Below are positions 5,933-7,458 of a stretch of DNA of 7,458 nt, piece by piece. This DNA comes from QHWK01 sp035315685. GTDB lineage: Bacteria > Acidobacteriota > Vicinamibacteria > Vicinamibacterales > CAVVIG01. A program made the position numbers and the translations under genes. The stretch lies in contig DATFXR010000174.1 of the NCBI GenBank assembly GCA_035315685.1, forward strand, positions 1-7,458, in the 5' to 3' direction. The notes under the pieces are model-generated. The model saw only the letters and a program-made list of their open reading frames with translations. It was not told the DNA's origin and searched no databases. How positions within the stretch are numbered: the stretch's first letter is position 1; every line of letters begins with the position of its first letter.

Positions 5933-6356
5933 ACGCAGGAATGTTGCGCTGCCGCTGTTTCAGAACTTCGTCGATCAGAAACAGATCGGTCAGCAGCGCG
6001 CGCAGGTGGATCGAGGCGTTCAGGTTGTCCACCACCTGGGAGCTGATCGCCGGCTGCGCCAGCACCAGTTGAATCGCAGCCTGCGCGTGGCGCGCGTCTG
6101 CGTCGACGACGGCGTTGAACCCGCGGTACGGCGCCGCCGACTCGACGCCCAGGCGATCGACGAAGCTGTTCAGGAAATCGCCGAGACCGCCGAGCGCCTG
6201 GTCGCAGCGCTCGAGGTAGTGGCGCGCCTGCCGGCCCGAATCGCTGCCTTGATCGGAGGGAAGACCCTGGGAGGCGTACGCCAGGAAATACTCGTACGCC
6301 TCCTCGATGATGTCGATGCGCGCGTGGAGCTCGGCGAGGCTCTCCGCCGCGCTCAC
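5931..6356 (-). CDS. Small helical protein of unknown function, coupled to cytochrome b
   Basis: I do not recognise this 141-residue protein. It has no signal peptide or membrane segment, contains a single Cys51, and looks entirely alpha-helical, with acidic amphipathic stretches near 1-30 (ESLAELHARIDIIEEAYEYF), 42-70 and 85-136, and a Gly/Ser/Asp linker at about 31-41. It is therefore likely cytosolic. The GTG start at 6356 forms a GTGA overlap with the stop of the cytochrome b gene, which argues for translational coupling and for a shared role, perhaps an assembly factor or soluble partner of that membrane protein. The frame is open further upstream, but that stretch is out-of-frame translation of cytochrome b. 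Its TAA stop overlaps the family C hairpin end. Confidence 0.7.
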   Translation of the reverse strand: MSAAESLAELHARIDIIEEAYEYFLAYASQGLPSDQGSDSGRQARHYLERCDQALGGLGDFLNSFVDRLGVESAAPYRGFNAVVDADARHAQAAIQLVLAQPAISSQVVDNLNASIHLRALLTDLFLIDEVLKQRQRNIPA

Positions 6357-7207
6357 ACGTGACCAGCCGGCTTCGTGGCGCCGGATCCGGTGCTGCTGAG
6401 CGGCCAGCGGTTCGGCTCGTGGTGCTCGAGGTACTGCCGCCGCGTGATCCAGCCGACGAGCATCGCCTTCGTGATCCACCACTTCTCCGGGCGGACCGCG
6501 AAGTAGACGTGCGCGATGACCAGGCCGACCAGCGCCACGCCGGCGAGACCGTGGATTACGTAGGTGATACCCCACGTCGAGTCGCTGAAGAGATACGGAT
6601 TGCGCTCGAAGAGCGGCGTCCGCACGCGCTTCAGCATGAACAGCCCGGTTGCGATGACCGAGAGGCTGGTCACGACCTGCGCAAGGTGATAGAGGCGGTT
6701 GCCAATCGGATACTTGGCCGGCTTCGGGCCCGGCACGTCGTAGCCGAGCTCGCGCATCACGTCCGCCTTGATCTCCGGGATATCCTTCGGCCCCACCCAG
6801 ATCGACCAGAAATCCAGGAAGAACGAGGCATGGATGATGTGAAAGAGAATCGCGGCGGTGAGCACGAGTCCGGCGATCCAGTGCCACTGCACCCAGGCGA
6901 ACTTGATGCCTGCGACCGGCAGGAAGGCGGTGAACAGCAGCGTGAACATCGCCGCTGCCATCACCCAGTGGAAGGTCCGCGCGGTCAGGTTGTGGCGCTC
7001 GATCTTGTCCGGCAGGTTCCTGTACGTGGCTTCAAGGGCGTCAGTTTCCGCCGCCGGACGCTTGCGATGCGCCGAAAACAGCATGTAGCTCGCGTGCGCC
7101 ACGAAGAAGAGCACGCCAGCGAAGAGCGACGCCCAGAACAGGTTCCATGAGACGTGAGTCAGCACCCACTCGCCCCACGGGCTCCGTCCCCACCTTAAGA
7201 GATCCAT
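6353..7207 (-). CDS. Cytochrome b, formate dehydrogenase gamma / b561-like membrane subunit
   Basis: This 284-residue inner-membrane protein has about five hydrophobic segments (about 17-45, 80-100, 107-128, 174-194 and 213-238). It resembles the cytochrome b subunits (FdhI/HybB-like b561 group) that carry electrons between a catalytic partner and quinone. Candidate haem ligands lie in the helices: His80 (TFHWVMA, with His72 just before), His109 (QWHWIAG), His123 and His126 (LFHIIHAS), His174 (LYHLAQ), His219 (VIHGLAG) and His233 (IAHVYFAVRPEKWW). DKIERHNLTARTFHW at 67-81 is a typical entry to the first haem helix. No catalytic dehydrogenase subunit is seen here, so the partner is unknown; the molybdenum-hydroxylase-like gene upstream is a possibility but is separated by a hairpin. 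The ATG is preceded by AAGGGGGG. The gene overlaps the downstream helical protein by GTGA. Confidence 0.8.
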   Translation of the reverse strand: MDLLRWGRSPWGEWVLTHVSWNLFWASLFAGVLFFVAHASYMLFSAHRKRPAAETDALEATYRNLPDKIERHNLTARTFHWVMAAAMFTLLFTAFLPVAGIKFAWVQWHWIAGLVLTAAILFHIIHASFFLDFWSIWVGPKDIPEIKADVMRELGYDVPGPKPAKYPIGNRLYHLAQVVTSLSVIATGLFMLKRVRTPLFERNPYLFSDSTWGITYVIHGLAGVALVGLVIAHVYFAVRPEKWWITKAMLVGWITRRQYLEHHEPNRWPLSSTGSGATKPAGHV

Positions 7208-7210
7208 TGG

Positions 7211-7218
7211 CCCCCCTT
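7211..7218 (-). promoter_or_regulatory. Ribosome binding site, AAGGGGGG, of cytochrome b
   Basis: On the minus strand AAGGGGGG ends 3 bases before the ATG at 7207. It is one of the clearest Shine-Dalgarno sequences in the window and fixes the start of the cytochrome b gene. Confidence 0.6.
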
Positions 7219-7242
7219 GGTTGCTAAACCCCTGCAGCCGGC

Positions 7243-7341
7243 AATTAAGAATTAGGAATTTGGAATTAAGAATTCGTCGTCACGCGATAGGGCGTGACAT
7301 CCTGCCACGAATTCTTGATTCTTACTTCTTAATTCTGAATT
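7243..7341. repeat. AT-rich inverted-repeat element (family D)
   Basis: Two 35-base arms (7243-7277 and 7307-7341) are inverted copies matching at 29 of 35 positions. Both are built from AATTAAGAATT-like units and end in the shared AAGAATTCGT facing inward. The 29-bp centre holds a second hairpin, GTCACGC (7279-7285) and GCGTGAC (7292-7298), with loop GATAGG. The arms are strikingly AT-rich in a GC-rich region. The element separates the partial gene from cytochrome b and may terminate the former or provide promoter sequence for the latter. Confidence 0.8.
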
Positions 7342-7353
7342 GTTCCGAGCGCG

Positions 7354-7458
7354 CTACGTGGTCCGAGGCGCAGCCGAGGGACCACGGAGGGCGCGCGCCA
7401 CCAGATTGCGCATCAGCGGCACCTTGTAGCCGTTGTGGCGCAGCGTCACGGCGCCCTG
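7354..7458 (-). CDS. C-terminal fragment, probable FAD subunit of a molybdenum hydroxylase
   Basis: Only the last 34 codons are inside the window; the gene continues past the right edge. The first 25 residues end in NGYKVPLMRNLVARALRG. This resembles the C-terminus of the FAD-binding medium subunit of xanthine dehydrogenase/CO dehydrogenase-type enzymes, where an N-x-[FY]-K-[VI]-x-L helix is followed by an Arg-rich RRAL segment. Such subunits pass electrons between the 2Fe-2S and FAD centres. The final residues RGPSAAPRTT are encoded by a CGTGGTCC hairpin that ends at the TAG stop and do not look like family sequence. Identification from so short a piece is tentative; the coding frame itself is clearer than the family. 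Confidence 0.5.
   Translation of the reverse strand, partial: QGAVTLRHNGYKVPLMRNLVARALRGPSAAPRTT
7357..7386. repeat. CGTGGTCC hairpin at a stop codon (family E)
   Basis: The perfect 8-bp arms CGTGGTCC (7357-7364) and GGACCACG (7379-7386) enclose 14 bases, within which GCC and GGC can pair around a 3-base tip. The hairpin directly abuts the TAG stop (7354-7356, minus strand) of the partial gene, so it lies inside the coding sequence. It may be a terminator or a REP-like repeat unit. Confidence 0.65.

Noticed and set aside
6357..6887. N-terminal extension of the small helical protein
   Set aside because: The frame is open, but it is out-of-frame cytochrome b sequence; the GTGA overlap gives a better start.

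Overview
The window is GC-rich bacterial chromosome. Its compact genes, weak or absent Shine-Dalgarno sequences, GTG starts and abundant short hairpin repeats at gene borders recall uncultured Acidobacteriota (Vicinamibacteria-like). That placement is an inference from style, not from a marker gene. I see no rRNA, tRNA, transposase, phage gene or CRISPR array.

Layout, left to right. A secreted DUF1326-like protein (51-710, +) has a consensus TATAAT box upstream. It is followed by a short-chain dehydrogenase with pteridine-reductase-like features (814-1554, +). A fold-type I aminotransferase converges on it (1610-2824, -). Next comes a two-gene minus-strand operon: a divergent methylenetetrahydrofolate-reductase-like TIM-barrel protein (3947-4798) overlaps a class A beta-lactamase-like serine hydrolase (2949-3950) by an ATGA junction. 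A D-cysteine desulfhydrase/ACC deaminase-family PLP enzyme (4826-5824, +) diverges from this operon across 27 bp. On the right, a di-haem-type cytochrome b membrane protein (6353-7207, -) overlaps a small unrecognised helical protein (5931-6356, -) by a GTGA junction. The last bases hold the C-terminus of a minus-strand gene (7354-7458) that resembles the FAD subunit of molybdenum hydroxylases.

Most of the genes look like amino-acid and one-carbon/redox housekeeping, and I see no single pathway joining them. The striking feature is the junctions. Nearly every junction that is not a 4-bp overlap carries a 30-100 bp inverted-repeat element, and at least five sequence families are present: a GGACCGATCGGTCC palindrome; an AGTCGTCAG hairpin; three copies of a GGAAAGCAACCGCAGAG hairpin with CTCTGCGGT tandem units; an AT-rich GAATTAAGAATT hairpin; and a CGTGGTCC hairpin. 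Several overlap or abut stop codons and extend the reading frame. One copy lies inside the serine hydrolase gene and encodes 30 residues just before, and running into, its signal peptide. Repeats of these general kinds occur widely in environmental bacterial genomes. Their density, their relation to stop codons and their apparent capture as coding sequence are the most notable things here.
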